Below are positions 16,956-26,771 of a stretch of DNA of 64,000 nucleotides, piece after piece. Numbering within the stretch: the first letter of the stretch is position 1; each line of letters opens with the position of its first letter. This DNA comes from Pseudoprimorskyibacter insulae (GTDB taxonomy: Bacteria; Pseudomonadota; Alphaproteobacteria; Rhodobacterales; Rhodobacteraceae), in assembly GCF_900302505.1 (NCBI RefSeq), contig NZ_OMOJ01000006.1:83216-147215 (forward strand), in the 5' to 3' direction. The position numbers and the translations under genes are program-made. Under the pieces are notes generated by a model. The model was given only the letters and a program-made list of their open reading frames with translations. It was not told the DNA's origin and ran no database searches.

Positions 16956-18251
16956 ATGGCAAACGTGGTTGTGGTCGGCGCTCAGTGGGGCGACGAAGGA
17001 AAAGGTAAAATCGTCGATTGGCTCAGCGAACGCGCTGATGTGATCGCCCGTTTCCAAGGTGGTCACAACGCCGGCCACACGCTGGTGATCGACGGCAAAG
17101 TCTATAAATTGCACGCGCTGCCGTCGGGCGTTGTGCGCGGCGGCAAGCTTTCGGTGATCGGTAACGGCGTGGTTTTGGATCCTTGGCACCTGATCAAAGA
17201 GATCGCCACGATTCGCGCGCAGGGCGTCGAAATCACGCCCGAGACGCTGATGATCGCGGAAAACACCCCGCTGATCCTGCCGATTCACGGTGAATTGGAT
17301 CGCGCCCGCGAAGAAGCGGCCAGCGCAGGCACCAAGATTGGCACCACGGGCCGCGGCATTGGCCCGGCCTATGAGGACAAAGTGGGCCGCCGTTCGGTTC
17401 GGGTCGCCGATCTGGCCGATGCTGCCACGCTGGAAGCACGTGTTGATCGGGCCTTGCTGCATCACAACGCGCTGCGCAAAGGTCTTGGCATTGATCCCGT
17501 GGACCGTGACGCGCTGATCGCCCAGTTGCGAGACATCGCGTCCGAGATCCTGCCCTATGCCGCACCGGTCTGGAAGGTTCTGAACGAAAAGCGCAAAGCG
17601 GGCAAACGCATCCTGTTTGAAGGGGCGCAGGGCGCGCTGCTGGACATCGATTTCGGCACTTATCCGTTTGTGACCTCGTCCAACGTGATCGCCGGTCAGG
17701 CCGCCACTGGTGTTGGCATTGGCCCCGGCGCGATCGACTACGTTCTGGGCATCGTCAAAGCCTACACCACCCGCGTGGGCGAAGGCCCGTTCCCGTCGGA
17801 GCTGTTTGACGCCGATGGTCAGCGTCTGGGTGAACGCGGGCATGAGTTTGGCACCACAACGGGCCGCAAGCGTCGTTGCGGCTGGTTCGATGCGGCGCTG
17901 GTCCGCCAGACCTGCGCAACCTCGGGTGTGAACGGTATTTCGCTGACCAAGTTGGACGTGTTGGACGGGTTCGAAACGATCCGCATCTGCACCGGCTATG
18001 ATCTGGATGGCGAGACGCTGGATTACCTGCCCACGGCTGCCGATCAGCAGGCGCGTTGCAAGCCGATCTACGAAGAAATGCCCGGCTGGTCGGAATCGAC
18101 CGAAGGCGCACGGTCGTGGAACGATCTGCCCGGCAACGCGGTGAAATATGTTCGCCGCATCGAAGAGCTGATCGATTGTCCGGTTGCGCTGCTGTCCACC
18201 TCGCCCGAGCGGGACGACACGATTCTGGTCACGGACCCGTTCTCGGACTAA
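16956..18251 (+). CDS. purA: Adenylosuccinate synthetase
   Basis: 431 aa with the start at ATG 16956 ([21 protein letters not shown]), which matches all family members; an upstream Met at 16869 would add a basic, non-conserved extension. Visible motifs are the GTP P-loop GDEGKGK, the catalytic His in [21 protein letters not shown], and [14 protein letters not shown]. It carries out the first committed step from IMP to AMP. The downstream DUF2842 gene follows after 43 bases and may be co-transcribed. Confidence 0.98.
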   Translation: MANVVVVGAQWGDEGKGKIVDWLSERADVIARFQGGHNAGHTLVIDGKVYKLHALPSGVVRGGKLSVIGNGVVLDPWHLIKEIATIRAQGVEITPETLMIAENTPLILPIHGELDRAREEAASAGTKIGTTGRGIGPAYEDKVGRRSVRVADLADAATLEARVDRALLHHNALRKGLGIDPVDRDALIAQLRDIASEILPYAAPVWKVLNEKRKAGKRILFEGAQGALLDIDFGTYPFVTSSNVIAGQAATGVGIGPGAIDYVLGIVKAYTTRVGEGPFPSELFDADGQRLGERGHEFGTTTGRKRRCGWFDAALVRQTCATSGVNGISLTKLDVLDGFETIRICTGYDLDGETLDYLPTAADQQARCKPIYEEMPGWSESTEGARSWNDLPGNAVKYVRRIEELIDCPVALLSTSPERDDTILVTDPFSD

Positions 18252-18294
18252 GTTAAACGGCCTGATACCTGTTTTGACGCGAAGGACCTGAACC

Positions 18295-18510
18295 ATGGCG
18301 CTGTCTTATAAGGCCCGTCGCCGGCTGTCGCTGCTGATTTTGCTGGTTGGCTTGCCGCTTTATGTTGTGGTGGCAGTGACGATTGTGAACCTGCTGGGGC
18401 GTCCGTCTCTGTTGGTCGAACTGCTGGTCTATATCGTGCTGGGCATTCTTTGGGCGATCCCGTTCAAGAAGGTGTTTCGCGGGATTGGTCAGGCCGACCC
18501 GGACGCGTAA
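18295..18510 (+). CDS. DUF2842 family small membrane protein
   Basis: 71 aa with two membrane segments (about residues 13-33 and 40-58) and a basic N-terminus (MALSYKARRRLSLL). It matches the alphaproteobacterial DUF2842 family, including the ending LWAIPFKKVFRGIGQADPD. Function unknown. It sits behind purA as in other members of the group and ends before a strong bidirectional terminator. Confidence 0.82.
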   Translation: MALSYKARRRLSLLILLVGLPLYVVVAVTIVNLLGRPSLLVELLVYIVLGILWAIPFKKVFRGIGQADPDA

Positions 18511-18535
18511 CGCGGCGCGTTGACGTTGGAAATGC

Positions 18536-18571
18536 AAAAGACCGCCTCGGGGGACGAGGCGGTCTTTTCTT
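18536..18571. terminator. Bidirectional terminator
   Basis: Stem AAAAGACCGCCTCG / CGAGGCGGTCTTTT. It lies between the convergent DUF2842 gene and the 926-residue acidic protein gene. Confidence 0.88.
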
Positions 18572-18585
18572 TTGATCTGACAGGT

Positions 18586-21366
18586 TTAGCCCGCCGCGCG
18601 GGTATCTGGCTTATAGCCGATGCTGTCGGATGCGGTGAACCGGCCACCGCGCGTCTTTTCGATTTTGCCATCGCGCAGCAATTGACCAAAGCTGCGAAGG
18701 CGATCTTCGCGGCTTGATTCATCCTGCTCGACTTGCGTCACCTTGCTCATCAATTGCGGGCGCGAAAACTGGTCAATGCCTTCCACGAAGGACATATACG
18801 AGGCGGCAGCCTCCAGCAGATCGGGCAATTCGGTTGCGCCCATATCGGCGGCGAATTGGGCAAAGCCACTGTCCTCCGAACCGGCGGTCGCGCTGCGGCG
18901 CGGGGCGGCAGCGGCGGCGGCGGCACTGACCCGGCGGGGGCGGACCGGACGGGCGGCAGGCGCCTGTTCAGCATCGACACGCTGGGCGGCGACCAGGGTC
19001 AGCGGCGCCGGACGATCGTTCGAAGTTGGGCGTTCGGTGCGCGATCCTGCGGCTTGCGGGCGGCGGGGGCGCACCACATCGGCCAGATCTTCGCGATAGG
19101 CTTGGTTCGCCTCTTCTGGGTCGCGCTTGCGGCCCAGAATACGGTCGGCTTTGGTGGCGGCGACGGCTGCACGCAGATGCGCGATGGCCGAGCGGCGGCC
19201 TTTGCCTTCGGGCTCATTCAGTTCCGAATTGGTCTGGTTCAGCAGGCGCGAGACGGAATTCGAATCGTCCTCGACGCTGGTTTCGGTCAGCATCGCGCGG
19301 GCCGGGCTGGCCATACGAACGGTTTTGCGCACGCTTTCACGGGCCAAACGTTCGATGGTTGCTTCCATTTCCTCGGTTTTGCGCTGATCCTCTTCGGCGC
19401 GGATGCGTGCCTCGGCCTCGGCCCATTTGCGGGCCTCTTCCTCGTCATCGTCGTCATCGTCGTCATCGTCCCAATCCATGTCCTGCGCGGCAGGGGCAGG
19501 GGCGGCGGCCTGAGGTTCAAGCTCTTCCTCGTCTTCGTCCTCATCGTCCCAATCACCAAAGTTGGATTCGGCAACCTCGTCTTCGTCGAGGAAATCGTCC
19601 TCAGGCAACAGGTCGTCGCTGTCCAGGGTGTCTGCGGCGCGGGCCGGTTCAAGGTCTTCGTCTTCGTCGTCCCAGTCTTCGTCCTGATCGTCCCAGTCGG
19701 TGTCTGCATCTAGATCGGAAACATCGTCTTCGACGTCGTCATCATCATAGGCGGCCATGCTGGCGGCGATGGCGGTTTCGACGCTGTCGTCTTCGTCCAG
19801 ATCGGCGACATCCGGCAGTTCAGCGGCAAGGTTTTCTTCGATCTCGGCGCTGAGGGCGGCGAGTTCACGGGCCAGTTCGTCTTCTTCGTCCGCATCCAGT
19901 GTCGACATATCCGCCAGCGGAACCGAGCGTAGAGGCTTGACGGCGGGGGCGGCGTGGGCAGCTTCGGCCACTTCTTCGATTGCGCCGCGGGCCACGGCAT
20001 CGTCAAAGACGGCGCGTTTGACGCGGGTGACGCGGGCGCGCAGACGCGGGCGGTCTTCCTCGGCAGGCGCGGGGGCGGTGGACGCCGCGAATTGACCAAG
20101 GTTCAGCGCAGCGGCAGGGGCGGCCACTGCTGCGGCTTCGGCGGGGCCTTCGTTCAGATCCTCGTCGTCGTACAGCAGATCTTCATCGTCTTCGAGCAGG
20201 TCATCAAGATCGCCATCATCAGCCAAATCCTGTTCGTCTTCCTCGTCATAGAGGTCTTCGTCATCATAATCGGCGTCTTCGGTAATATCGTCCGCGTCGT
20301 CCTCTTCAAGGTCGATTGCATCCAGCGCGGCCAGCGTGTCATCCAGATCTTCGGCGCTATCGTCGCCCAGACCAAGTGCCGAGAAATCAATCGGTTCCTC
20401 GTCGTCATCTTCGTCCAGCGAGTTTAGAAGGCTTTCGTCTTCGTCTTCGTCCTCAAGATCGTCCGTTTCGTCGATGTCCAATCCATCAAGCAGATCGTCG
20501 TCTTCGTCCTCATTCAGCGCGGCAAGGTCTGCCAGATCTTCGTCATCCAGATCCTCAGAGATGTCATCGGCAAACGCGCCCAGCAGGCTGTCGTCCGATG
20601 CGTCGTCCAGATCGGTTTCGTCTTCTTCGTCATCGTCTTCAACCGCGTCAAAGGACATGCCTTCGATTTGCGGCAGCGTGAAGTCTTCCTCGGCGTCCTC
20701 GGCAGTTTCGGCCTCGGGCGCATCGACGTTTTCAACCTCGGGCTGGTTGTCGGTCAGTGCCTCGTTTTCGACGGCATCTGCAAGGTCCGCTTCCTGATCT
20801 GCAAGAAAGGCGGCAATGGACCCATTGTCCGCGCCTCCTTCCTCTTCGGTCTCGGCGTGCTCATCCTCAGTAAAGGCGGGCGCGGCGGGGGTTCCGACGA
20901 CAGACCGGATGCGACGCAGTTTTTCTTCGACATTGCGCGGGGCCGGGGCGGCCGCAGCCTTGCCCAGCGGTGGCAGGTCTTCGGCAAGGTCTTCGGCAAG
21001 GTCTTCGGCAGTGTCGTCTTGGGCAGTGTCCTGTTGCGGTTCAGGCTGGCGAGCAGGCACAGCCTGAACCTTGGATGCGGGGGCGGTGGCAGATCCACCC
21101 TCCGGCGCATTCAGCGAGGGGCGCAGAACCACGCCGCCCTTTTCCAGACGCGCCTCAACCCGGCGTTCCACTTCGCGTTCAGCGATGCGGGCCAGCATTT
21201 CGGTGTCCGGGGTCGGCGGTTCGGCGCCAAAGTAGCGATCATCCGATGCAAGGTCGCGGAAGTATTCGGCAATAGCCTTCATCATCCCGAATGAATCGTC
21301 GAACCCTTCTAGGGTGCACGAAAACGTCCCGTACGACACCGTAAGGATTTTGTTCGAGTTGACCAT
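18586..21366 (-). CDS. Very acidic 926-residue protein with folded ends, unknown function
   Basis: 926 aa, no signal peptide and no membrane segment. Residues 1-75 look folded (ILTVSYGTFSCTLEGFDDSF, then EYFRDLASDDRYFGAEPP). From about 125 to 690 the chain is dominated by Asp/Glu, with long stretches of D, E, L and few other residues. After about 690 it becomes Arg/Ala-rich and ends in a compact segment (GFAQFAADMGATELPDLLEA, then FSRPQLMSKVTQ and DGKIEKTRGGRFT) resembling a winged-helix or small regulatory domain. Homologues occur across Rhodobacteraceae as hypothetical proteins; some automatic annotations call them CheA or lipoprotein, which I do not support. The polyacidic core suggests a scaffold, nucleic-acid mimic or histone-chaperone-like role, which is speculative. 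Confidence 0.8.
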   Translation of the reverse strand: MVNSNKILTVSYGTFSCTLEGFDDSFGMMKAIAEYFRDLASDDRYFGAEPPTPDTEMLARIAEREVERRVEARLEKGGVVLRPSLNAPEGGSATAPASKVQAVPARQPEPQQDTAQDDTAEDLAEDLAEDLPPLGKAAAAPAPRNVEEKLRRIRSVVGTPAAPAFTEDEHAETEEEGGADNGSIAAFLADQEADLADAVENEALTDNQPEVENVDAPEAETAEDAEEDFTLPQIEGMSFDAVEDDDEEDETDLDDASDDSLLGAFADDISEDLDDEDLADLAALNEDEDDDLLDGLDIDETDDLEDEDEDESLLNSLDEDDDEEPIDFSALGLGDDSAEDLDDTLAALDAIDLEEDDADDITEDADYDDEDLYDEEDEQDLADDGDLDDLLEDDEDLLYDDEDLNEGPAEAAAVAAPAAALNLGQFAASTAPAPAEEDRPRLRARVTRVKRAVFDDAVARGAIEEVAEAAHAAPAVKPLRSVPLADMSTLDADEEDELARELAALSAEIEENLAAELPDVADLDEDDSVETAIAASMAAYDDDDVEDDVSDLDADTDWDDQDEDWDDEDEDLEPARAADTLDSDDLLPEDDFLDEDEVAESNFGDWDDEDEDEEELEPQAAAPAPAAQDMDWDDDDDDDDDEEEARKWAEAEARIRAEEDQRKTEEMEATIERLARESVRKTVRMASPARAMLTETSVEDDSNSVSRLLNQTNSELNEPEGKGRRSAIAHLRAAVAATKADRILGRKRDPEEANQAYREDLADVVRPRRPQAAGSRTERPTSNDRPAPLTLVAAQRVDAEQAPAARPVRPRRVSAAAAAAAPRRSATAGSEDSGFAQFAADMGATELPDLLEAAASYMSFVEGIDQFSRPQLMSKVTQVEQDESSREDRLRSFGQLLRDGKIEKTRGGRFTASDSIGYKPDTRAAG

Positions 21367-21503
21367 AAGCCATTAACCTTTCACTACATTCGGCCTAGCA
21401 CATAGAAGGGTCACAGCGTCTAAAGGTGAACGAATCTGTGCCAATGAGGGTATCATTTCGTGACGTGTTTGTGATCTGTTTCCGAAATGAGGATTAATAT
21501 TGC

Positions 21504-22190
21504 ATGGATATAGGAATTGTTCGCAGTACTTCCATGGTCGCCTTGGTCGGTGGTGGGCGCAGCGACAAATCCGAATTGGAGCCGCTATTGATGACGGCTT
21601 CGCATCTGGTTGCCGCCGATGGCGGCGCTGACCGCCTGTTTGACTGGGGCATTCAGCCCGACGCGGTGATCGGCGATCTTGATTCCGCCTCGCCTACGGT
21701 GTTGGCCGCGCTGCCTGCGGGCTGTGTGCACCACATCGCCGAACAGGATAGCACGGATTTCGACAAATGCCTGCGCAATATCGTGGCACCGATGGTTGTG
21801 GGCGTCGGCTTTCTGGGCGGGCGTGTGGATCATGAACTGGCGGTTCTGAACGTTCTGGTGCGTCATGGGCATCGCCGCTGCGTGCTGGTCGGGCAGGACG
21901 ATGTGATCGCCCATATCCCCCCCGCGCTTGACCTGCCGCTGCCAGAAGGCGCGCGTGTGTCCTTGTTTCCACTGTTGCCGGTTCAGGGGCAATCGACAGG
22001 GCTGCGCTGGCCGATTGACGGGCTGGCAATGGCCCCCGGCGGGCAGACCGGCACTTCGAATGAGGCAACGGGACATGTGTCGTTGCGGATGGACGGGCCG
22101 GGGATGCTGGTGCTGCTGGACAGCCATTGGCGCGATCTGCTGATCGACGCCCTGCGCCGCGCCCCCAAGGATTGGCCGGACCGCCGTTAA
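21504..22190 (+). CDS. thiN: Thiamine pyrophosphokinase
   Basis: 228 aa thiamin diphosphokinase. It contains VALVGGGRSDKSELEP, the catalytic AADGGADRLFDWGIQPDAVIGDLDS with the conserved Asp residues, DSTDFDKCL, and GFLGGRVDHELAVLNVL. It converts thiamine to thiamine diphosphate with ATP. The C-terminal half carries the thiamine-binding beta-sandwich (SLFPLLPVQGQSTGLRWPIDG). It overlaps the convergent sdaA by 4 bases at the 3' ends. Confidence 0.93.
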   Translation: MDIGIVRSTSMVALVGGGRSDKSELEPLLMTASHLVAADGGADRLFDWGIQPDAVIGDLDSASPTVLAALPAGCVHHIAEQDSTDFDKCLRNIVAPMVVGVGFLGGRVDHELAVLNVLVRHGHRRCVLVGQDDVIAHIPPALDLPLPEGARVSLFPLLPVQGQSTGLRWPIDGLAMAPGGQTGTSNEATGHVSLRMDGPGMLVLLDSHWRDLLIDALRRAPKDWPDRR

Positions 22191-23560
22191 CAGTTCGGCA
22201 CGTTTACAGCCAAACCACCAAGCGAGGTTTCTTTATACTTCTCGCTCATGTCGTGGCCGGTTTGGCGCATTGTTTCGATGCAGGCGTCCAGCGGTACAAG
22301 GTGCTGGCCATCGCCGCGCAGGGCGAGCGATGCCGCCGACACGGCCTTGATCGTCCCCAGCCCGTTGCGTTCGATGCAGGGCACCTGCACCAAGCCCTTC
22401 ACCGGATCGCAGGTCATGCCAAGGTGATGCTCCAACGCGATTTCAGCGGCGTTTTCGATCTGTTCGGGCGTTCCACCCATCACCGCACAAAGCCCTGCCG
22501 CCGCCATGGCCGAGGCGCTGCCGACTTCGGCCTGACATCCGGCCTCAGCCCCCGAAATGGAGGCGTTGTATTTGACCAACCCACCAATCGAAGCGGCGGT
22601 CAGAAGAAAATCGGGGATGCGGGACCGCGTGGCGCCCGGTACGAAATCCAGCCAATAGCGAATGGTGGCCGGAACAACGCCCGCCGCGCCATTCGTCGGG
22701 GCGGTGACCACCTGACCGCCAGCGGCGTTTTCTTCGTTCACCGCCATGGCGAACGCGCTCATCCAATCGTTGATCGTATGGGGCGGCGCGATGTTCAGCC
22801 CGCGTTCAGCCAAAAGCGATGCGTGCATCGCCTTGGCCCGTCTACGCACCTTTAGCCCGCCGGGCAGGGTGCCATCGCTTGCAAGCCCGCGTTCGATACA
22901 GGCGTTCATCACGTCCCAGATCCGTTCTAGCCCGCGATCCAGCCGATCCACACCGCCCCGTGCGATTTCATTGCTGCGTTTCATCTGGGCGATGGTCTTG
23001 CCGGTGGCATTGGCCATCTCCAGCATCTCGGCTGCGGTTTTGAACGGGTGCGGCACCGGCGGGCCATCATCGGTATCGCGGCCTGCGGCCAGTTCATCGG
23101 CGGTCAGAACAAAGCCGCCACCGATAGAATAATAGGTCTCCTGCAAGATCACGTCGCCTTGGTGGTCGAGTGCCATCAGGATCATGCCATTGGCATGGCC
23201 GGACAGGGGGCGGTCATAGTCGAAGATCAGATCGGTTGCGGGGTTGAACACCATCGGGTCATGCCCATCCGGGCAAACGGTGCCTTCGGCGGTGATCCGG
23301 GCCAGTTCGGCCTCGGCCTTGTCCTGATCGTAGGTTTCCGGCGCAAACCCTGCGAGGCCCAGAATGGTAGCGCGGTCGGTGGCGTGGCCAACACCGGTAA
23401 AGGCCAATGACCCATGCAGCGACCCGCGCAGCCCGTGCACCGCAAAGGGCGCAGCCTTGATCGTCTCAAGAAATCGCCCGGCAGCCACCATCGGCCCCAT
23501 TGTATGCGAGGACGACGGACCAACGCCCACTTTGAACATGTCGAAGACCGATAGAAACAT
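22187..23560 (-). CDS. sdaA: L-serine ammonia-lyase, iron-sulfur-dependent
   Basis: 457 aa with the start at ATG 23560 (MFLSVFDMFKVGVGPSSSHTMGPM). An open frame continues upstream only because it is antisense to the GST gene. This is a single-chain L-serine dehydratase with beta domain followed by alpha domain. Fe-S cysteines are visible in GAEAGCQAEVGSASAMAAAGLC and MTCDPVKGLVQVPCIERN. It deaminates serine to pyruvate. Its ATG overlaps the stop of the upstream GST gene (TAATG), indicating translational coupling. Confidence 0.95.
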   Translation of the reverse strand: MFLSVFDMFKVGVGPSSSHTMGPMVAAGRFLETIKAAPFAVHGLRGSLHGSLAFTGVGHATDRATILGLAGFAPETYDQDKAEAELARITAEGTVCPDGHDPMVFNPATDLIFDYDRPLSGHANGMILMALDHQGDVILQETYYSIGGGFVLTADELAAGRDTDDGPPVPHPFKTAAEMLEMANATGKTIAQMKRSNEIARGGVDRLDRGLERIWDVMNACIERGLASDGTLPGGLKVRRRAKAMHASLLAERGLNIAPPHTINDWMSAFAMAVNEENAAGGQVVTAPTNGAAGVVPATIRYWLDFVPGATRSRIPDFLLTAASIGGLVKYNASISGAEAGCQAEVGSASAMAAAGLCAVMGGTPEQIENAAEIALEHHLGMTCDPVKGLVQVPCIERNGLGTIKAVSAASLALRGDGQHLVPLDACIETMRQTGHDMSEKYKETSLGGLAVNVPNC

Positions 23561-24261
23561 TACAGGGCGCTTCCTTCTGGGGGCGTCGGCGGCTCCGGCG
23601 CGGTAAACGGGTGCGGGCCAAGCCCTTCGGCTTTGATGGCGGCCTGTGCGCTTGGGCGTTGTTCGAACAATTGCGCCATGCGGGCCAGTGCGGGCAAGTC
23701 TGCAAGGCGGAACCAATCCGTCTGCCCAGCGGGATAAAGCGCGCTCCAACGCAGCAACGGGGCGGCGTAGCAATCCAAGATATTTGGCGCGCCCCCGCCG
23801 AAATAGGGGCCTTGTCGTGTGGCCAAGGCCGCATCCAGCAGTGCCCATTCCGACATCAGCGTCGATTGCACATGACGGCGCAGCGCGGATTGCGCCTCTG
23901 CCCCATCGCCTGCGTAACGATTCGGATAAAAGGTCATGCGCAGCCCGGCGTGGACGGTGTTCGACGTAAAGAACAGCCATTTCAAAAGCCCGGCGCGGGC
24001 GGGGGCGGTGATGGCGGGGGCCATTGCGCCATGCCGATCGGCCAGCCAAAGCAAAATCGCGGCGGTTTCAAAGATCGGCCCATCCGGGGTTTCAAGCGTC
24101 GGGATTTTGGCGGCGGGGTTCAGCGCGCGATAGGCATCAGATGCCTGCGCATGACCGGCGCGATCGACAAGCCGGGTTCGGTAAGGCAGGCCAAGTTCCT
24201 CTAACGTAAGGCGAACCGCAAGCGAGGCGTTGTCTGGGGCATAGTGAAGCACGTAATCCAT
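23560..24261 (-). CDS. Glutathione S-transferase family protein
   Basis: 233 aa. It has an N-terminal thioredoxin-like domain (MDYVLHYAPDNASLAVRLTLEELGLPY, with the cis-Pro/ES-like IPTLETPDGPIFETAAIL) and a C-terminal helical domain with GAPNILDCYAAPLLRW. The catalytic position is probably Ser in DNAS. Substrate unknown. It is the first gene of a two-gene unit with sdaA and is divergent from rpiA. Confidence 0.85.
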   Translation of the reverse strand: MDYVLHYAPDNASLAVRLTLEELGLPYRTRLVDRAGHAQASDAYRALNPAAKIPTLETPDGPIFETAAILLWLADRHGAMAPAITAPARAGLLKWLFFTSNTVHAGLRMTFYPNRYAGDGAEAQSALRRHVQSTLMSEWALLDAALATRQGPYFGGGAPNILDCYAAPLLRWSALYPAGQTDWFRLADLPALARMAQLFEQRPSAQAAIKAEGLGPHPFTAPEPPTPPEGSAL

Positions 24262-24453
24262 AGGGTCTTCTACCGCAGCACATTGCCCATGTCCTGAGTC
24301 GAAAGCGACTTAATCGCGGCAATTGCGTCTTTCGCGCATGCATTGTGCGCGATGGAGATCACTCATGGACGAATTGTGCTGCTCTGCGTTTTCTCACTCG
24401 CACGGCGGGGGCGAACGTCCTATAACTGCCAAAAAGCAAGGAGGTGCGCCTAC

Positions 24454-25239
24454 ATGACCGTTGAGCTTTCCCCGATCGACCGAGCCAAGTTCGTGTCCGC
24501 CAAAAGGGCAGCGGAATTCGTTGAAGATGGCATGCGGGTCGGTCTTGGAACAGGGTCAACTGCGGCATGGCTGGTGCGCTGCCTGGGCGAACGGGTCCGT
24601 GACAATGGCTTGCGCATTCGCGGAGTGCCGACCTCGGCCCGGACGGCGAAACTGGCGCGGGACGTCGGGATTGAGGTCATCACGCTGGACGATGCGCGTT
24701 GGCTGGACCTGACGATTGATGGCGCAGATGAATTCGATCAGGAACTGAACCTGATCAAAGGCGGCGGCGGTGCCCTGCTTCAGGAAAAGATCGTCGCCAC
24801 GGCCAGCGACCAGATGATTGTCATCGCTGATGCCGCCAAAGAGGTTGAAAGCCTTGGCGCTTTCCCGCTGCCGGTTGAGGTGATCAAGTTCGGCTGGCGC
24901 ACCACACAAGCCCTGATCGAAGAGACACTGATTTCCATGGATGTCATGGGGCGGACCTCGACCCTGCGGATGAATGGCGATCAGCCCTATGTGACCGACG
25001 AAGGCAATTACATCATCGATCTGCATCTGAACCGGATCGAAAACACCCGCCAATTGGCGCTGGTGCTGAACCAGATGCCGGGTGTGGTTGAAAACGGTTT
25101 GTTCGTGGATATCTGCGATGTGGTGGTGATCGGCAATTCCGATGGCCGCGTCGAAGTGCGCGATATCAACGAAGGCACCGTGCGCGAAGAACAGATGGAT
25201 GTCGGCGATAGCGACAACCTGTTCGTTGACGGTGACTAG
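24454..25239 (+). CDS. rpiA: Ribose-5-phosphate isomerase A
   Basis: 261 aa with the start at ATG 24454, immediately after a very strong AAGGAGGTG ribosome site; an upstream in-frame Met at 24343 lacks such a site. Motifs are VGLGTGSTAAWLV, LDLTIDGADEFD (catalytic Asp residues) and LIKGGGGALLQEKI. It interconverts ribose-5-phosphate and ribulose-5-phosphate in the pentose phosphate pathway. It is followed by glutathione reductase on the same strand, a pairing shared by related alphaproteobacteria. Confidence 0.96.
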   Translation: MTVELSPIDRAKFVSAKRAAEFVEDGMRVGLGTGSTAAWLVRCLGERVRDNGLRIRGVPTSARTAKLARDVGIEVITLDDARWLDLTIDGADEFDQELNLIKGGGGALLQEKIVATASDQMIVIADAAKEVESLGAFPLPVEVIKFGWRTTQALIEETLISMDVMGRTSTLRMNGDQPYVTDEGNYIIDLHLNRIENTRQLALVLNQMPGVVENGLFVDICDVVVIGNSDGRVEVRDINEGTVREEQMDVGDSDNLFVDGD

Positions 25240-25345
25240 GCGTCACCGCTTCACAGCTTAAGGATTTCGCCGTGATCCGGCCTTGCACTGGTCATTTCCG
25301 GGACCATGTGTGATACCGGCATGACATCGAAATGGAGACAGGCGC

Positions 25346-26707
25346 ATGAGCGATTTTGACTTTGACCTTTTCGTGATTGGTGGCGGTTCCGGCGGCGTCC
25401 GGGCGGCACGGGTCGCAGCCGGAGAGACCGGCGCGAAGGTCGGTCTGGCTGAAGAAGATCGCTATGGCGGCACCTGCGTTCAGCGCGGCTGTGTGCCTAA
25501 AAAGCTGATGGTATTTGCCTCGACCTATGGCGAAATGGCCAAAGATGCCCGCGAATATGGCTGGGACATGCAGGCGGGTGATTTTTCGTGGGATGTGTTC
25601 AAAGGCAAGCTGGAAGGCGAACTTGATCGTTTGGAAGGCGTGTACCGCCGGTTGCTGAACGGGTCGGGCGTGGAAATGTTCGACGCGCGTGCGACAGTGG
25701 TCGATGCGCATACCGTGCAGCTCAGCACGGGCGAACGCAAAACCGCCAAGCATATCCTGATCGCCGTGGGCGGCGCACCGACGCTGGCCGATATTCCGGG
25801 CGCGGACCTGGCCATCACCTCGAATGAGATTTTCCACCTTGAAACGCTGCCCAAGTCGATCCTGATCCTTGGCGGCGGCTATATCGCCTGTGAATTTGCC
25901 TGCATTCTGCACGGCTTGGGCGTTGAGGTGACACAGTATTATCGCGGTGCGCAGATCCTGCGCGGCTTTGATGACGAAGCGCGCGGTCTGATCGCCGAGG
26001 AAATGACCCAGCGCGGGATTGGCCTGCACCTTGGCACCAATATCCTGTCGATGGAAAAAGTCGAAGGCGGCATCAAGGTCAAGGCGACCAATGGGTCGGA
26101 ACAGGTGTTCGAACAAGTAATGTTCGCCACAGGCCGCACGCCGAAAACCGAAGGTCTGGTTGCCCCGGATCTGGGGGTCGAACTCGACCGTCAGGGCGCC
26201 ATTGTCGTGGATGAATACAGCCAGACCAAGGTTCCTTCGATCTATGCGATTGGCGATGTGACCAACCGCGTGAACCTGACCCCGGTCGCCATCCGCGAAG
26301 GCATGGCGTTTGTGGAAACCGTGTTCAAAGGCAACCCGACCCCGGTCGATCATGACCTGATCCCGTCGGCGGTGTTCACACAGCCTGAACTTGGCACCGT
26401 TGGCCTAAGCGAAGAACAGGCGCGCGACAATGGCCCGATTGAGGTCTACTGCACCTCGTTCCGGCCGATGAAGACATCATTTATTGGCAAGCAAGATCGC
26501 GTGCTGATGAAGCTGATCGTTTGCGCCGACACCCGCAAGGTTCTGGGCTGTCACATCGTTGCCCCCGAAGCGGGGGAAATGATCCAGCTTGCGGGTATTG
26601 CCGTAAAGATGGGCGCAACCAAAGAAGACTTCGACCGCACCGTGGCGGTGCATCCGACGATGTCGGAAGAACTGGTCACGATGCGCAATCCGACACGAAC
26701 AGCTTGA
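25346..26707 (+). CDS. gor: Glutathione-disulfide reductase
   Basis: 453 aa class I pyridine nucleotide-disulfide oxidoreductase. FAD site DLFVIGGGSGGVRAARVAA; redox-active disulfide GGTCVQRGCVPKK; NADPH site ILGGGYIACEFACILHGLG; C-terminal dimer motif AVHPTMSEELVTM, with the catalytic His-Glu pair. The Gln-Arg between the active-site cysteines is the bacterial/plant-type pattern. It regenerates GSH using NADPH, which fits its position behind rpiA of the pentose phosphate pathway. Confidence 0.95.
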   Translation: MSDFDFDLFVIGGGSGGVRAARVAAGETGAKVGLAEEDRYGGTCVQRGCVPKKLMVFASTYGEMAKDAREYGWDMQAGDFSWDVFKGKLEGELDRLEGVYRRLLNGSGVEMFDARATVVDAHTVQLSTGERKTAKHILIAVGGAPTLADIPGADLAITSNEIFHLETLPKSILILGGGYIACEFACILHGLGVEVTQYYRGAQILRGFDDEARGLIAEEMTQRGIGLHLGTNILSMEKVEGGIKVKATNGSEQVFEQVMFATGRTPKTEGLVAPDLGVELDRQGAIVVDEYSQTKVPSIYAIGDVTNRVNLTPVAIREGMAFVETVFKGNPTPVDHDLIPSAVFTQPELGTVGLSEEQARDNGPIEVYCTSFRPMKTSFIGKQDRVLMKLIVCADTRKVLGCHIVAPEAGEMIQLAGIAVKMGATKEDFDRTVAVHPTMSEELVTMRNPTRTA

Positions 26708-26771
26708 TATCTTGCAAAAGATACACAGGTTAGACCCGGACATGGGTAAGATGAAAGAGGGAAGGACCCTT

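Noticed and set aside
19430..20620. Repeated GA(C/T)/GTC-rich DNA that looks like tandem repeats
   Set aside because: It is the codon-level result of Asp/Glu-rich coding in the acidic protein, without a constant repeat unit.
23561..24049. N-terminal extension of the serine ammonia-lyase
   Set aside because: It is antisense of codons in the GST gene; the family N-terminus is at 23560.
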